DNA of 64,000 nucleotides from Polyangiaceae bacterium. GTDB taxonomy: Bacteria > Myxococcota_A > Polyangia > Polyangiales > Polyangiaceae. Below the pieces are notes generated by a model. The model worked only from the letters and a program-made list of their open reading frames with translations, had not been told where the DNA came from and ran no database searches. The DNA is taken from assembly GCA_025936115.1 (NCBI GenBank), contig JAICTZ010000004.1, positions 186,001 to 250,000 on the forward strand, read 5' to 3'. Positions 25,208-34,181 of this stretch are shown piece by piece. Both the position numbers and the translations under genes were made by a program. The first letter of the stretch is position 1. Each line of letters opens with the position of its first letter.

Positions 25208-25389
25208 GATCACCTCTCCCAAAGCTCTTTTTACAACGGGAGACCCGACGCGGCCAGGTTTGGCGCGCCGGGCGCACGCAGCGTGCGAGCGCTACCGGGG
25301 CGCCCGGCCCCCGCAACGCGTACCATGGTCTCGTATTTGCAACATTCGGGCTCGGGACGCGACCGCGCGTCGCCCGACGCTGCGGCGAT

Positions 25390-25680
25390 TCACTCAGCCG
25401 GTTCGGGGCTCAGCGTACGTCCGAGCTTCAGCCGCTGCCGCACGTAGCACGCCGCGTAGTACGTCACGGGCAGCACGACGAGCGTGAGCGTCCTTCGCCG
25501 TTTCGGCTGCTTGCACGAGCTTGTCGAGGTCCTCGCCGTAAATCTTGAGCGCGACCTGGCCCTTCTGGCCCGAGATGTTCTCCTCGACGTTGTCGCGAAT
25601 GGGCTGTGAAAAGTTGTAGTCGATGCCGGGCACCTCGCGCAGGTTCTTCGACATCTCGTCGACGAGTTTCGGCCATCAGT
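25390..25680 (-). pseudogene. Remnant of a CzcA/CusA-type RND efflux transporter
   Basis: One frame reads MSKNLREVPGIDYNFSQ, DNVEENISGQKG and ALKIYGEDLDKLVQ, a classic stretch from the large periplasmic part of heavy-metal RND pumps (CzcA/CusA). After about 20 further bases the reading continues only in another frame, as TLTLVVLPVTYYAACYVR and a short tail, which resembles the extreme C-terminus of the same family. Hundreds of residues between these parts and the whole N-terminus are missing. It is a deletion and frameshift relic. Confidence 0.8.
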
Positions 25681-25917
25681 GCCGACGCGTTCAGCAGGAA
25701 GCATGCCGTTGCCGCCCCCGACGAAACGCACGAGATTTTCAGGGTTCAGGGGGCCGGCGGCGAAACCTGACAGGAGTTTTTTTTGAAAGCCGCGTGCAAC
25801 CCCCGGAAAAAAAATGTGAGGTGCGACCGTGTGATGAAGCGTCAGGACCTCTGCTTCGGTCACGCGGCGCACGCCGACTCCACGCACGCCGACTCCGTGC
25901 ACGCTTTGAAAATGACG
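25681..25917. other. Non-coding stretch between RND relic and rplC hairpins
   Basis: No gene is supported. It contains runs of T and A (25776-25783 and 25804-25814) and a direct repeat CACGCCGACTCC at about 25869-25896. It may be scar DNA from the event that destroyed the RND gene. Confidence 0.35.
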
Positions 25918-25960
25918 ACGGCCGACGTGATTTCACCCCTTGCGGGTCAACGTCGGCCGT
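25918..25960 (-). terminator. Hairpin downstream of rplC
   Basis: ACGGCCGACGT (25918-25928) and ACGTCGGCCGT (25950-25960) form a perfect 11-base stem with a 21-base loop. It lies just beyond a second, shorter hairpin after rplC. It may help termination or protect the transcript 3' end. Confidence 0.5.
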
Positions 25961-25963
25961 GAA

Positions 25964-25987
25964 AAGAGCTCGCGGGACGAGCTCTTA
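25964..25987 (-). terminator. Rho-independent terminator of rplC
   Basis: On the minus strand AGAGCTCG and CGAGCTCT pair around a five-base loop, and TTTT follows. It lies ten bases after the rplC stop, the usual place and form of an intrinsic terminator. This suggests that rplC is transcribed alone. Confidence 0.8.
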
Positions 25988-25996
25988 TGAGGCGTA

Positions 25997-26662
25997 CTAC
26001 GCCGCCTTCTTGCCGCCGCTGCGCTTGATGGCACCGCGCACGCTGACGAGGCAGCCGCGCGGGCCCGGGATCGCGCCCGCGACGAGCACGAGGTTGTCGC
26101 CCGGCACGAGCTTGGCGACGCGCTGGTTCAAGACGCTGACCGTCTCGTTGCCGGAGTGACCCGGCATCTTCATGCCGAGCTTCACGCGACCGGGGGTCAT
26201 GCGCGTGCCGATCGAGCCGCCGTGGCGGCGGTACTCGTGGGTACCGTGGGTCATGCGGTTGCCCTTGAAGTTGTGGCGGCGCATGACGCCGGTGAAACCG
26301 CGGCCGCGCGTGACGCCTTGCACGTCGACGAGCTGACCTTCCTCGAACAGGCTCTCGACCTTGAGCGGCTGCCCCACCTCGACGCTCGCGGCGAACTCGG
26401 GCGAGCAGCGAAGCTCGCGGAGCTTCTGCTTCGGCGTGACGTTCGCCTTCTTGAAGAAAGCAGCGCCCGGCTTGTTCGCGCGTTTCTCCGGCAACTCACC
26501 GATGCCGACGACGAGCGCGCTGTAGCCGTCCTTCTCGAGCGTGCGCTTCGCAACGACGACGCTAGCGGCCTCGACGACCGTGCAGGCGGTGACGGTGCCG
26601 TCCTCGCCGAAAACCTGGGTCATTCCGAGCTTCCTGCCGATCACGCCGGGGTGCTGGTTCAT
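25997..26662 (-). CDS. rplC: 50S ribosomal protein L3 (uL3), outside the S10 operon
   Basis: The 221-residue protein is full-length L3: IGRKLGMTQVF, VQGVTRGRGFTGVMRRHNF, MTHGTHEYRRHGGSIG, GRVKLGMKMPGH and IPGPRGCLVSVRGA are family hallmarks. L3 binds 23S rRNA near the peptidyl transferase centre. In most bacteria rplC sits between rpsJ and rplD. Here it stands alone, with an RND pseudogene after it, its own terminator and no ribosomal neighbour. It may be relocated or a second copy. The start ATG follows no obvious ribosome site. Confidence 0.96.
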   Translation of the reverse strand: MNQHPGVIGRKLGMTQVFGEDGTVTACTVVEAASVVVAKRTLEKDGYSALVVGIGELPEKRANKPGAAFFKKANVTPKQKLRELRCSPEFAASVEVGQPLKVESLFEEGQLVDVQGVTRGRGFTGVMRRHNFKGNRMTHGTHEYRRHGGSIGTRMTPGRVKLGMKMPGHSGNETVSVLNQRVAKLVPGDNLVLVAGAIPGPRGCLVSVRGAIKRSGGKKAA

Positions 26663-27098
26663 GGGCCGGCGCTCTTACCGCCTGCCCCGGGTGTCGTCAA
26701 GGTTCGCGCGCTACAAAAGGCGACAATCCGCGCCGAACCGGAGACTAGCGGGTCCCCGCGCCGCGATCGGCAGCCGTGCAGGTCGGCGGTTTAGCCTCGC
26801 CGCTCGCCGAGTACAGGGCTGCCTCGATTCGGGACGTGAGGATTGACAACGGGCGCAATTTCGTCTTGCCGCCCCCCTGCGCGGCGCCGCTTCAGCGCTC
26901 CCTCGCGCCGCGCAGGGGCGGAAACAGAACGGCGGATGGCGATCCGCGCGATTACCACCTTTACGTACACGGGGAGTGTCTTAGGACTTTCCTTGTTGCG
27001 GAACTCTTTCCCCGCACACACGCGCCTGTCACGGGCAAGGCCTAATTGCACTCGAGCATGAATGGCGACGGCCGCGTGCCGTCGCCGGTGAGGTCAGC
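26663..27098. other. Intergenic region with a long perfect hairpin
   Basis: No gene is supported in these 436 bases. The main feature is a 14-base inverted repeat: left arm 26874-26887 (CCCCTGCGCGGCGC) and right arm 26905-26918, with a 17-base loop. It lies between the divergent rplC and phosphoesterase genes and could be an RNA hairpin, an attenuator-like element or a protein site. The rest presumably carries both promoters. Confidence 0.5.
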
Positions 27099-27803
27099 AT
27101 GCAAATCGCGGTAATCTCCGACCTACATCTCGGTCGCCGCGGGCCTACCGACGGATTCGGCCACGACGACGCGGAGTTTCTGCGCTTCCTGACCTTTCTC
27201 GAGGTCAACTTCGAGCACGTCGTGTTGCTCGGCGACATCTGGGAAACGCTGACGGGAACGCTGCCGGGTGATCAAGCCGGCGAGCTCGACGCCGCCAAGG
27301 CCGCACACCCCGAGCTCGCCGCGCGCTTTCGTCGCAAGAAGTATCTACACGTCCACGGCAATCACGATCTCGTGAGTCGCTACTTCGGCGTACCGGAAGA
27401 GATCACGTTGCGCGCGAACGGGGTGCGCCTCTTGTTCACGCACGGACACCAGGGCGATCCCTTGGTCAGCGATCGGCAATCGGCGTCGGAGCTCGGTGTC
27501 TGGCTCGGCGGCTGGCTTCGGCGCCTACGGCTCGGCTCCGTCTACCGTCTCGCGAGCACGCTCGACAGTGTACGCGGCGGGTTTTCACTCGACGCGACGC
27601 GCTGCTCTTTCCAGCGGGCGTGGATGGGCCGTGCCGCGCGCCGCGACGTCGACGTGATGGTGACGGGCCACACGCACCTCGCGACGCGCGCCGAGCACGG
27701 TGAGCGCTTGTACCTGAACAGCGGCTCGTGCAGCGAGGGACAGTTGAGCTACCTCGCCCTCGATACACGCCGCGGCAACTACACCGTACACCGCGAGTTC
27801 TGA
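27099..27803 (+). CDS. Calcineurin-like metallophosphoesterase (LpxH-like)
   Basis: The 234-residue protein has all metallophosphoesterase motifs: ISDLHLG (D8, H10), LLGDIWE, HGNHDLV and VTGHTHLATR, with a metal-binding His in LFTHGHQGD. The closest general type is the UDP-2,3-diacylglucosamine hydrolase/YfcE-like group, but its substrate cannot be set from motifs alone. It would be cytoplasmic with two Mn or Fe ions. A GAGG ribosome site lies six bases before the ATG. It is not in an operon with its neighbours. Confidence 0.88.
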   Translation: MQIAVISDLHLGRRGPTDGFGHDDAEFLRFLTFLEVNFEHVVLLGDIWETLTGTLPGDQAGELDAAKAAHPELAARFRRKKYLHVHGNHDLVSRYFGVPEEITLRANGVRLLFTHGHQGDPLVSDRQSASELGVWLGGWLRRLRLGSVYRLASTLDSVRGGFSLDATRCSFQRAWMGRAARRDVDVMVTGHTHLATRAEHGERLYLNSGSCSEGQLSYLALDTRRGNYTVHREF

Positions 27804-28133
27804 TCTCCTACGCTGTGCGACGACATGACAGCGCACACTCCACGTTACGCTCAATCGAGGGAAGCAACCGAGTCGGGAACATCGAACGTGAGGGAGCGTT
27901 TGATTGAGTAGTAGTGATTGGCACGATAACGTAAGCAACTGACCCACATATCCCACGTCGTCGCTAAGCACTACTCGCGCACGACGCGCACGCACTCGAG
28001 CCGAGTCGTGCACACTCCGTGCGACTTGTGCACGCGGCTACCCGCAATTTCCCGCTGAAAACAGAAGCGAACCTCCCGCGCAAGCTGGCACTTCGATTGC
28101 AGAAGGGGACAGCCTACGCCTGGAGGTCTACAA
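27804..28133 (+). other. Intergenic region upstream of the first trypsin-like gene
   Basis: No gene is seen in these 330 bases. The region holds the promoter and leader of the protease gene, including a GGAGG ribosome site at about 28121-28125, and the unrelated tail of the phosphoesterase transcript. A direct repeat of GTGCACAC/GTGCACGC occurs near 28010-28035. Confidence 0.4.
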
Positions 28134-29591
28134 GTGAATTTTCGCATCGCTGTTTTGGGTTTGGTGGGATCGGTGCTCGCCGCGTGCGCGGCCAACGTCG
28201 GGGACAAGTCGAGCAGCGATGGAGCCGTGGGCTCGGACAGCGAGGACATCGTGCGCGGCAAGACGGAAAAGCAGTTTCCGCAAGTGGTCGCCGTGCACAT
28301 CAACGGTTTCGGCGGCTCGACGCTGTGCTCGGGCACGTACATCGCGCCGCGCGTCGTCGTCACGGCGGCGCACTGCATGCGCTCCGATCAGATCCCGGAC
28401 CAGGCGTTCGTCTACTACGGCAAGGACTACCTGACCGACCAGGCGCAGCTCCCGAACATCCCGAAGCCCGGCAAGCGCTCGAGCTGGGCGCGCGTCGAGT
28501 CGCACGTCGTGCACCCCGCCTACTCGGCGAGCGTGAACTATCCCGACATGTCGATCCTGCTGCTCGATCGTGACCTGCCGTTCGATCCCATCGACCTCGA
28601 CCGTCACCACATCAGCGATCGCGTCGATCAGGGCAAGATCGTCGGCTGGGGCGGCGAGCTCGCGCTCACGCCCGACATCTCGCAGGTCGAGGGCGCAGGC
28701 ATCAAACGCAGCGCCAACGTACCGATCCTCGGCTCGCCCACCGCGGCCGACTACCACGCCGACGATCCGAACCCGGGCATGCTCGATCCGAACATTCGCA
28801 TGAACCTGCTCAAGACGGACGGCCGCGCGCCGCACGCGAACACCTGCGCGGGCGACTCGGGCGGCCCGTTGCTCGTCGAACGCCACGGCGAGCAAGAGCT
28901 CGCGGGCGTGGGCTTCTGGACCGGCCTCTCCTGTGAGGACTACGCGGTCTTCACGCGCATCGACCCGTTCCTCGATTACTTCGACGCGCAGATCAAGCGC
29001 GCGGGCGACTCCTCCGTCATCCCGCGTCTCGAGTGTGTGGAGGCCGAGGGCGCCGGCAAGTTCAAGGCGCGCTTCGGCTATACGAACGACAACGGCGTCA
29101 CCGTGCACATCCCCTACGGCGGACACAACTCGTTCCCCGAAGACACGCACAACGCTCGCCCCGACGACTTCGCGCCCGGCGATCAAGCGTACGCGTTCAG
29201 CGTCGAGTTCCACTCGCGCGACAGCCTGAAGTGGAAGCTCGCCCCCGAGCACGGCCCCGCGACCACCGTGCGCGCCGACTCGCATTCGCCCGCGTGTAAC
29301 CTGGACGATCCCTCGCTCGTCTGCGGCGACGCCTGTAACAATCAGCTCGCCGCCGAATGTGCGGATCCGACGGCGCCGCGCGGTCAGTGCATGAGCGACT
29401 GCGTCGGGCAGACGGGCAGCTTCGACTACCTCGGCTGCGGCGCCGAGTGGCGCGACTACCTGCGCTGCACGGCCGACGTGCCGAAGGCAGCGAGCAACTG
29501 GGACTGCTCGTTCCCCGGCTTCGCGCCCACGCCGGTGTCGCCGAACTGCGACAACGAGCTCAACGCCGCGATCATGTGCCTCTACTACTGA
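28134..29591 (+). CDS. Trypsin-like serine protease lipoprotein with Cys-rich tail
   Basis: The 485-residue protein has a signal peptide with SVLAACAA, then an activation-type IVRGK and a trypsin fold. The catalytic triad is His in VVTAAHCM (about 78), Asp in YPDMSILLLD (about 141) and Ser in CAGDSGGPLL (about 242). After about residue 300 comes a beta-rich part, then a Cys-rich tail with CGDACNNQLAAECAD, MSDCVGQ and LRCTAD, probably disulphide-bonded. It would be exported and act on the surface or on prey or substrate proteins. The GTG start is set by GGAGG eight bases upstream. Confidence 0.93.
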   Translation: MNFRIAVLGLVGSVLAACAANVGDKSSSDGAVGSDSEDIVRGKTEKQFPQVVAVHINGFGGSTLCSGTYIAPRVVVTAAHCMRSDQIPDQAFVYYGKDYLTDQAQLPNIPKPGKRSSWARVESHVVHPAYSASVNYPDMSILLLDRDLPFDPIDLDRHHISDRVDQGKIVGWGGELALTPDISQVEGAGIKRSANVPILGSPTAADYHADDPNPGMLDPNIRMNLLKTDGRAPHANTCAGDSGGPLLVERHGEQELAGVGFWTGLSCEDYAVFTRIDPFLDYFDAQIKRAGDSSVIPRLECVEAEGAGKFKARFGYTNDNGVTVHIPYGGHNSFPEDTHNARPDDFAPGDQAYAFSVEFHSRDSLKWKLAPEHGPATTVRADSHSPACNLDDPSLVCGDACNNQLAAECADPTAPRGQCMSDCVGQTGSFDYLGCGAEWRDYLRCTADVPKAASNWDCSFPGFAPTPVSPNCDNELNAAIMCLYY

Positions 29592-29759
29592 TGTCACGCA
29601 TCCGGCCCTGAAACGGCTGGATTCGGGACTTACGCCGCGCGCCGGTGCATCCTCCCCGGCGCGCGGCGGCGCTTAACCGGACCACGCCGCAGCAAATCTC
29701 CGGCGGTAGGGTTAATCGCCGAGCTCGCTGTCCGTTTTGAGACGGGAGCTCTCGGTAGG

Positions 29760-31211
29760 ATGCGTAAAGATCGACTCGGCGGATGGATACTGCGTTCACT
29801 ACCGCAGGTCTTGGGCGCAGCGATGTGCGCGAGTGTCGCACTCGCGGGCGCATGCAGCTCGAAGCCGGACGCAAGCGACGCGAGCGGCGGCTCGGGTGGA
29901 AGCGGCGCCAAGGGCGGCTCCGGCGGTAAAGGCGGCAGCAAGGGCGGCTCGGGCGGCTCGAGCGCGAGCAGTGGCTCCGCTGCGAGCGGAAGCGGCGGTG
30001 ATCAAGGTGGAGCGCTCGGCGAGGGCGGCAGCGCTGCGGACGGCGCTGATCCGGTGATCGCGGGCGACGGCACCGAGCTCGATCCAGGCGCAGACGGCGG
30101 CGGCTTCGAGGGTATCGTGCTCACGGGCACGGATTTCGTGCGCGCAGTCACGGGTTGTTCGGCGTTCGATCCCGCGTCCGGTGTGCTCGCGCTCACGCTC
30201 GATGCCGCCGCACCCTCGGCGGTCATTCGCGTCTCGGGCGGCGTCGTGGCGGTGAACGGCAAGCCGTGCGTTGCCGCGGACGCAAAGACGAAAGCTGCAC
30301 CCGAGCTCGTGAAGTCGATCTCCGTGACGGGCGGCGCGGAGGACAGCTTGGTCTACATCGACGGCGGCGCGGCCTTCGGCAAGGATTTGCTCGCAGGCGG
30401 CGGCTTTGCGGTGGACCTAGGCGCCGGGTTCGACATCGTCGGCGTGCTCGGCTCGACCGGCTCGGACGAAGTGCGCCTCGGCGCAGACGGCGCCGCCGTC
30501 GTCATCGATTTCAACGGCGATCTCGTGCCCGACGTTCACGCCCTCGGCGCCGACCAGGTCATCGTTTCGACCGGTCCGATGCCCGACAAGATCTTCGGCG
30601 ACGGCGTCGATCTCGGCCTGACGCCCGTCAGCGTGCCGATGAAGCTCTACGGCGGCGGCGCAAACGACCTGTTGCTGGGCGGCGCTGGCGACGACGAGCT
30701 CAGCGGCGGCATCGGCAACGACACCTTGCTCGCAGGCCGCGATCCGGGCGGCGCCGATCTGTTCGTGGGCGGCGACGGCGAAGATTTCGTCGATTACGCG
30801 GGGCGTACGGCGGCTATCAACGTGACGACGGCCAGCGGCGCCGACGACGGCGAACCCGACGAGCACGACCAGGTCGACGCGAGCGTCGAGAACGTACGCG
30901 GAGGCTCGGGCGACGACCACCTCACGGGCGCCTCGGCCAGCAACAAGCTCTGGGGCGGCCCGGGCGACGACGCGCTCATCGGCGGCGACGGCGACGACTT
31001 CCTGTACGGCGGCGACGGCAACGACAGCCTCGAAGGCCAGACCGGCAACGACTACCTCTACGGCGAGGGCGGCGACGACACGCTCATGGGCGGGGACGGC
31101 GACGACCTGCTCGACGGCTACCCCGGCGAGAACACGCTCGACGGTGGCAGCGGCGACGCCGACATCTGCGTGCCGACCGTCAGCGACACCGCGACCGCCT
31201 GCGAGCTCTGA
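29760..31211 (+). CDS. Linker lipoprotein with RTX-like calcium-binding repeats (copy 1)
   Basis: The 483-residue protein has a signal peptide with VALAGACSS, a Ser/Gly/Lys linker to about residue 85, a beta domain and then RTX nonapeptide repeats. The repeats, such as GGAGDDELSGG, GGPGDDALIGGDGDDFL and GQTGNDYLYGEGGDDTL, form calcium-binding beta-rolls. The end reads SGDADICVP, DTATACEL, matching the end of the larger protein at 31664. A role in adhesion or the extracellular matrix is likely but not shown. No type I secretion genes are visible, so export probably uses Sec. Confidence 0.9.
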   Translation: MRKDRLGGWILRSLPQVLGAAMCASVALAGACSSKPDASDASGGSGGSGAKGGSGGKGGSKGGSGGSSASSGSAASGSGGDQGGALGEGGSAADGADPVIAGDGTELDPGADGGGFEGIVLTGTDFVRAVTGCSAFDPASGVLALTLDAAAPSAVIRVSGGVVAVNGKPCVAADAKTKAAPELVKSISVTGGAEDSLVYIDGGAAFGKDLLAGGGFAVDLGAGFDIVGVLGSTGSDEVRLGADGAAVVIDFNGDLVPDVHALGADQVIVSTGPMPDKIFGDGVDLGLTPVSVPMKLYGGGANDLLLGGAGDDELSGGIGNDTLLAGRDPGGADLFVGGDGEDFVDYAGRTAAINVTTASGADDGEPDEHDQVDASVENVRGGSGDDHLTGASASNKLWGGPGDDALIGGDGDDFLYGGDGNDSLEGQTGNDYLYGEGGDDTLMGGDGDDLLDGYPGENTLDGGSGDADICVPTVSDTATACEL

Positions 31212-31663
31212 AGAGCCAATTCACCCGCTGCTGCCCGTGCCCCTAGGGTGCGTGGCGCGCCCACCTCGAGCGCGCGGTGCGTGGCGCGCACACCTCGACG
31301 CTCCTCGCCGCGGCGCCGGGATATGCACGCACCCGGCGCCGAAATCGATGGACGTAGTGCGAACTCGCCTGCACTCGCAGGGTCAGAGTTCGCGACCGAC
31401 ACGCGTGGCGGGCTCGAAGGCGGGGTTTCGCGCGGCACACGGCGCGCAATTGCGCGAATTAAGGGGGATCTTGAGCGGAGCGCCGCAAAAAAACAGTGCT
31501 GATTTTGCTCAAGGGCTGCCGGCGCGAACCGTTTGAAAAGTCCTGCAAGGCAAGAGTCCGTTCGGGTCCATGAAGGGCGTACGGGTTCTGGGGCCGGCCC
31601 GTGCCACGGGGATGACGTGGCGCCCAACACGTCAACCACTCAGTCCAAGGAATGGCAACACAC
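31212..31663. other. Intergenic region with a 29-base tandem repeat
   Basis: No gene is supported. Two near-identical 23-base units start GGTGCGTGGCGCGC at 31247 and 31276, a period of 29 with one mismatch in the shared 23. They follow the stop of the first RTX-like gene. The A-rich stretch near 31490 precedes the leader of the second RTX-like gene, where AAGGA lies before its ATG. Confidence 0.45.
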
Positions 31664-33667
31664 ATGAAGCGTTTCAAGAGCCCATTATTCCGTAGTTTGG
31701 CCCGTTCTGTCGCCGCCGTGATCCCCGCGGCGCTCATCGCCGGCTGTGCGGTCGAACACGAAGATGCCAAGCAGAGCGAGGACGTCGAAGAGTCCGCAGC
31801 TGCGCTCGGCGTCGAGGTCGCCAGCTGCTCGCAAGCCGCGAACTCCGGCTTCAGCACTTCGACGAGCAACCTCACGATCACGATGGGCTCGGTCACCTCG
31901 CTCGTGTTCGGCGTCGTCAACGGCTACGTCACCGTCAACGGCTATCCTTGCGTGAAGCCGACGGCGGCGGGCGGCGCGAAGCTCACGCCCGCGATCGTGA
32001 AGAAGGTCAGCATCACGGGAACCTCGGGTGACGACAAGGTCGTGATCGACACGCTCTCGGGCAACCTCGGCGGCATGGTCTCGCAGGCGGGCGGCATCAC
32101 GGTAGACCTCGCGGGCGAAACGGTCGCCGACACGTTCTCGATCCGCGGCTCGAACGCGGCCGACAAATGGACGGCAGGCGAAGACCCGAGCGCGAACCTC
32201 TACTTCGAGGTTTCGGGCGACAAGTACGCCGACATCATGGTGAAGAGCGCAGAGCTCGTCGCCATCAGCTTGAGCGCCGGCGCCGATACGTTCTCGGCGC
32301 AGGGCGGCGCGTTCACGGCGACGCAACTCGCCGGCAGCGCGGTCATCTCACTGAGTGCCGTGACGGCCGACCTCACGATCAACGCGGGCGACGGCGACGA
32401 CGTGATCACGGGCGGCGCCGGCGACGACATGATCAACGGCGGCAACGGCAACGACACCTTCAAGGCGGCGGCGACGGACGGCAACGACACCTTCAACGGC
32501 GGCGCCGGCACCGACAAGGCCGACTACTCCACGCGCGCCATGGACCTCGTCATCAAGATGGACGGGGCGACGGCGAGCGGTGACACCGCCAACAGCGAGG
32601 CCGACAAGATCGGCACCGACGTCGAAGACCTCGTGGGCGGCAGCGGCAACGACAAGCTCACGGGCAACGCGAGCTCGAACCACATTCAGGGCGGCCTCGG
32701 CAACGACAAGATTAGCGGCGGCGCCAACGCGGGTTCGTGCACCACCGACGCCGACACGCTCGACGGCGAAGCCGGCAACGACACCTTCGACCAGGGTGCG
32801 GCGTCCGACTGCGGCGACGTCATGAACGGCGGCGCGGGCACCGATCGCGTCGATTACCAGGGGCGCTCGGCCGACCTCACGATCTCGCTCGATACGGCGG
32901 CGAACGACGGCGACAGCGCCGCGACGGAGAAGGACAACGTCAAGGCCGACGTCGAGATCGTCATCAGCGGCTCCGGCAACGACACCGTCACGGGCTCGCC
33001 GAACGCCGACATCATCCACGGCGGTCCAGGCAACGACACCATCAGCGCGGGCGCAGGCAACGACACGATTTCCGGCGATAGCGGCAACGACACGTTGAAC
33101 GGCGAAGCCGGCGACGACCTGTTCGCCGAAAGCGGCGTCGATGCCGAGTACGCGGTCGCTGAGAAGGCGGGCGACGACGACGACATCATCAACGGCGGCA
33201 CGCATGACGCGCTCGGTGTCGACGTACTCGACTACAGCCAGCGCCCGACCGACATTATCGCAACCATTTGCATGGATGCGGCGAAGCTCACGGGCGGCCC
33301 CGCTCAGACGGCGACGGGCAACTGCGCCGACGACGACGGCGAGGTCTTGAATGCCGAGCTCGACAAGATCATGAACGTCACGCACATCATCGGCGGTGGC
33401 GGCGACGACACTCTCATCGGCGGCACGGCGGACGACATCATCGAAGGCGGCGCGGGCGACGACCTCCTGCAAGGCGGTCTTGGTAACGACAGCCTCTACG
33501 GCGACGCCGGCGACGACCTTCTCATCGGCGACGAGGGCGACGACTACCTCGACAGCGGCACGACCACGAACGGCGACATCCTCGACGGCGACAACATCAA
33601 CGTGTCGAGCGACGGCGACGTGTGCGTGTACAACACGGGCGACACCGTCGTGAACTGCGAGCTCTGA
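31664..33667 (+). CDS. Lipoprotein with RTX-like calcium-binding repeats (copy 2)
   Basis: The 667-residue protein has a signal peptide with LIAGCAVE and a short acidic spacer. Two beta domains follow, and then many RTX repeats such as GGAGDDMINGGNGNDTF, GGPGNDTISAGAGNDTI and GGLGNDSLYGDAGDDLL. It ends in SDGDVCVYN and DTVVNCEL, as does the copy at 29760. Unlike most neighbours it lacks the long Gly/Ser linker. I prefer the ATG at 31664 to 31652, because AAGGA is then well placed. It is probably a calcium-stabilised surface or matrix protein. Confidence 0.9.
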   Translation: MKRFKSPLFRSLARSVAAVIPAALIAGCAVEHEDAKQSEDVEESAAALGVEVASCSQAANSGFSTSTSNLTITMGSVTSLVFGVVNGYVTVNGYPCVKPTAAGGAKLTPAIVKKVSITGTSGDDKVVIDTLSGNLGGMVSQAGGITVDLAGETVADTFSIRGSNAADKWTAGEDPSANLYFEVSGDKYADIMVKSAELVAISLSAGADTFSAQGGAFTATQLAGSAVISLSAVTADLTINAGDGDDVITGGAGDDMINGGNGNDTFKAAATDGNDTFNGGAGTDKADYSTRAMDLVIKMDGATASGDTANSEADKIGTDVEDLVGGSGNDKLTGNASSNHIQGGLGNDKISGGANAGSCTTDADTLDGEAGNDTFDQGAASDCGDVMNGGAGTDRVDYQGRSADLTISLDTAANDGDSAATEKDNVKADVEIVISGSGNDTVTGSPNADIIHGGPGNDTISAGAGNDTISGDSGNDTLNGEAGDDLFAESGVDAEYAVAEKAGDDDDIINGGTHDALGVDVLDYSQRPTDIIATICMDAAKLTGGPAQTATGNCADDDGEVLNAELDKIMNVTHIIGGGGDDTLIGGTADDIIEGGAGDDLLQGGLGNDSLYGDAGDDLLIGDEGDDYLDSGTTTNGDILDGDNINVSSDGDVCVYNTGDTVVNCEL

Positions 33668-33692
33668 TCGTAAGCGTGAGGCGTTGAGGCCC

Positions 33693-33730
33693 GAAACGGG
33701 GCGCCATGGGGCGCCCCGTTTTGCTTTTTG
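33693..33730 (+). terminator. Intrinsic terminator after RTX-like copy 2
   Basis: ACGGGGCGCC and GGCGCCCCGT form a perfect ten-base stem with a four-base loop, followed by TTTTGCTTTTT. It begins about 25 bases after the stop codon. This is a textbook intrinsic terminator; A residues at the left arm suggest it may work on both strands. Confidence 0.85.
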
Positions 33731-33749
33731 TCGTGCGCGCGAGCGGCGA

Positions 33750-34181
33750 CTACTCGGCCGCGAGCTCGCCGGAGCCGCCGAGCTCTTTCGGGAAATCGCG
33801 CTGCTTCGGCAAACCGTCGTGCATGGCGAGCACCGTCTCGTCGTAGTTGACGTGCAGCTCGGGCGTGAAGCTGAGGTCCTTGAGCACGGCCGCGTACACG
33901 TCCACCAAGCCGAAGCCGGGATGGTCCGTCAAAAGGTGCCCGCCACAGAGCTTGCACCACTTGCGCACACTGTTCGGTGTTTTGCTGAAGGCGCCGACGT
34001 GCTCGGCGCCGCGCGTGACGCTCACGGCAGCCGGCGGCCACAGGCTGAAGGCGTTGACGGGCCCGGCCGACCAGGCCCGGCACGAAGCGCAGTGGCAGTA
34101 GCCCATCGCGACCGGCTTGCCGGTGACGCGAACGGCAACCGCCCCGCAAAAACATTGTCCATCATGGTGATTTTCGTGCAT
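33750..34181 (-). CDS. GFA/CENP-V family zinc protein
   Basis: The 143-residue protein has the GFA pattern GQCFCGAVA, GYCHCASCRAW and KWCKLCGGHL, giving two Cys-based zinc sites. The family includes the glutathione-dependent formaldehyde-activating enzyme, but most members have no known role. It has no signal peptide. It is convergent with the RTX-like gene across the terminator at 33693-33730. The product should be treated as a GFA-family protein of unknown substrate. Confidence 0.88.
   Translation of the reverse strand: MHENHHDGQCFCGAVAVRVTGKPVAMGYCHCASCRAWSAGPVNAFSLWPPAAVSVTRGAEHVGAFSKTPNSVRKWCKLCGGHLLTDHPGFGLVDVYAAVLKDLSFTPELHVNYDETVLAMHDGLPKQRDFPKELGGSGELAAE

Noticed and set aside
32348-33472. 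Antisense frame across the RTX-like repeats
   Set aside because: Repeats on the coding strand keep several frames open; the antisense product shows only Val/Arg/Ala low complexity.
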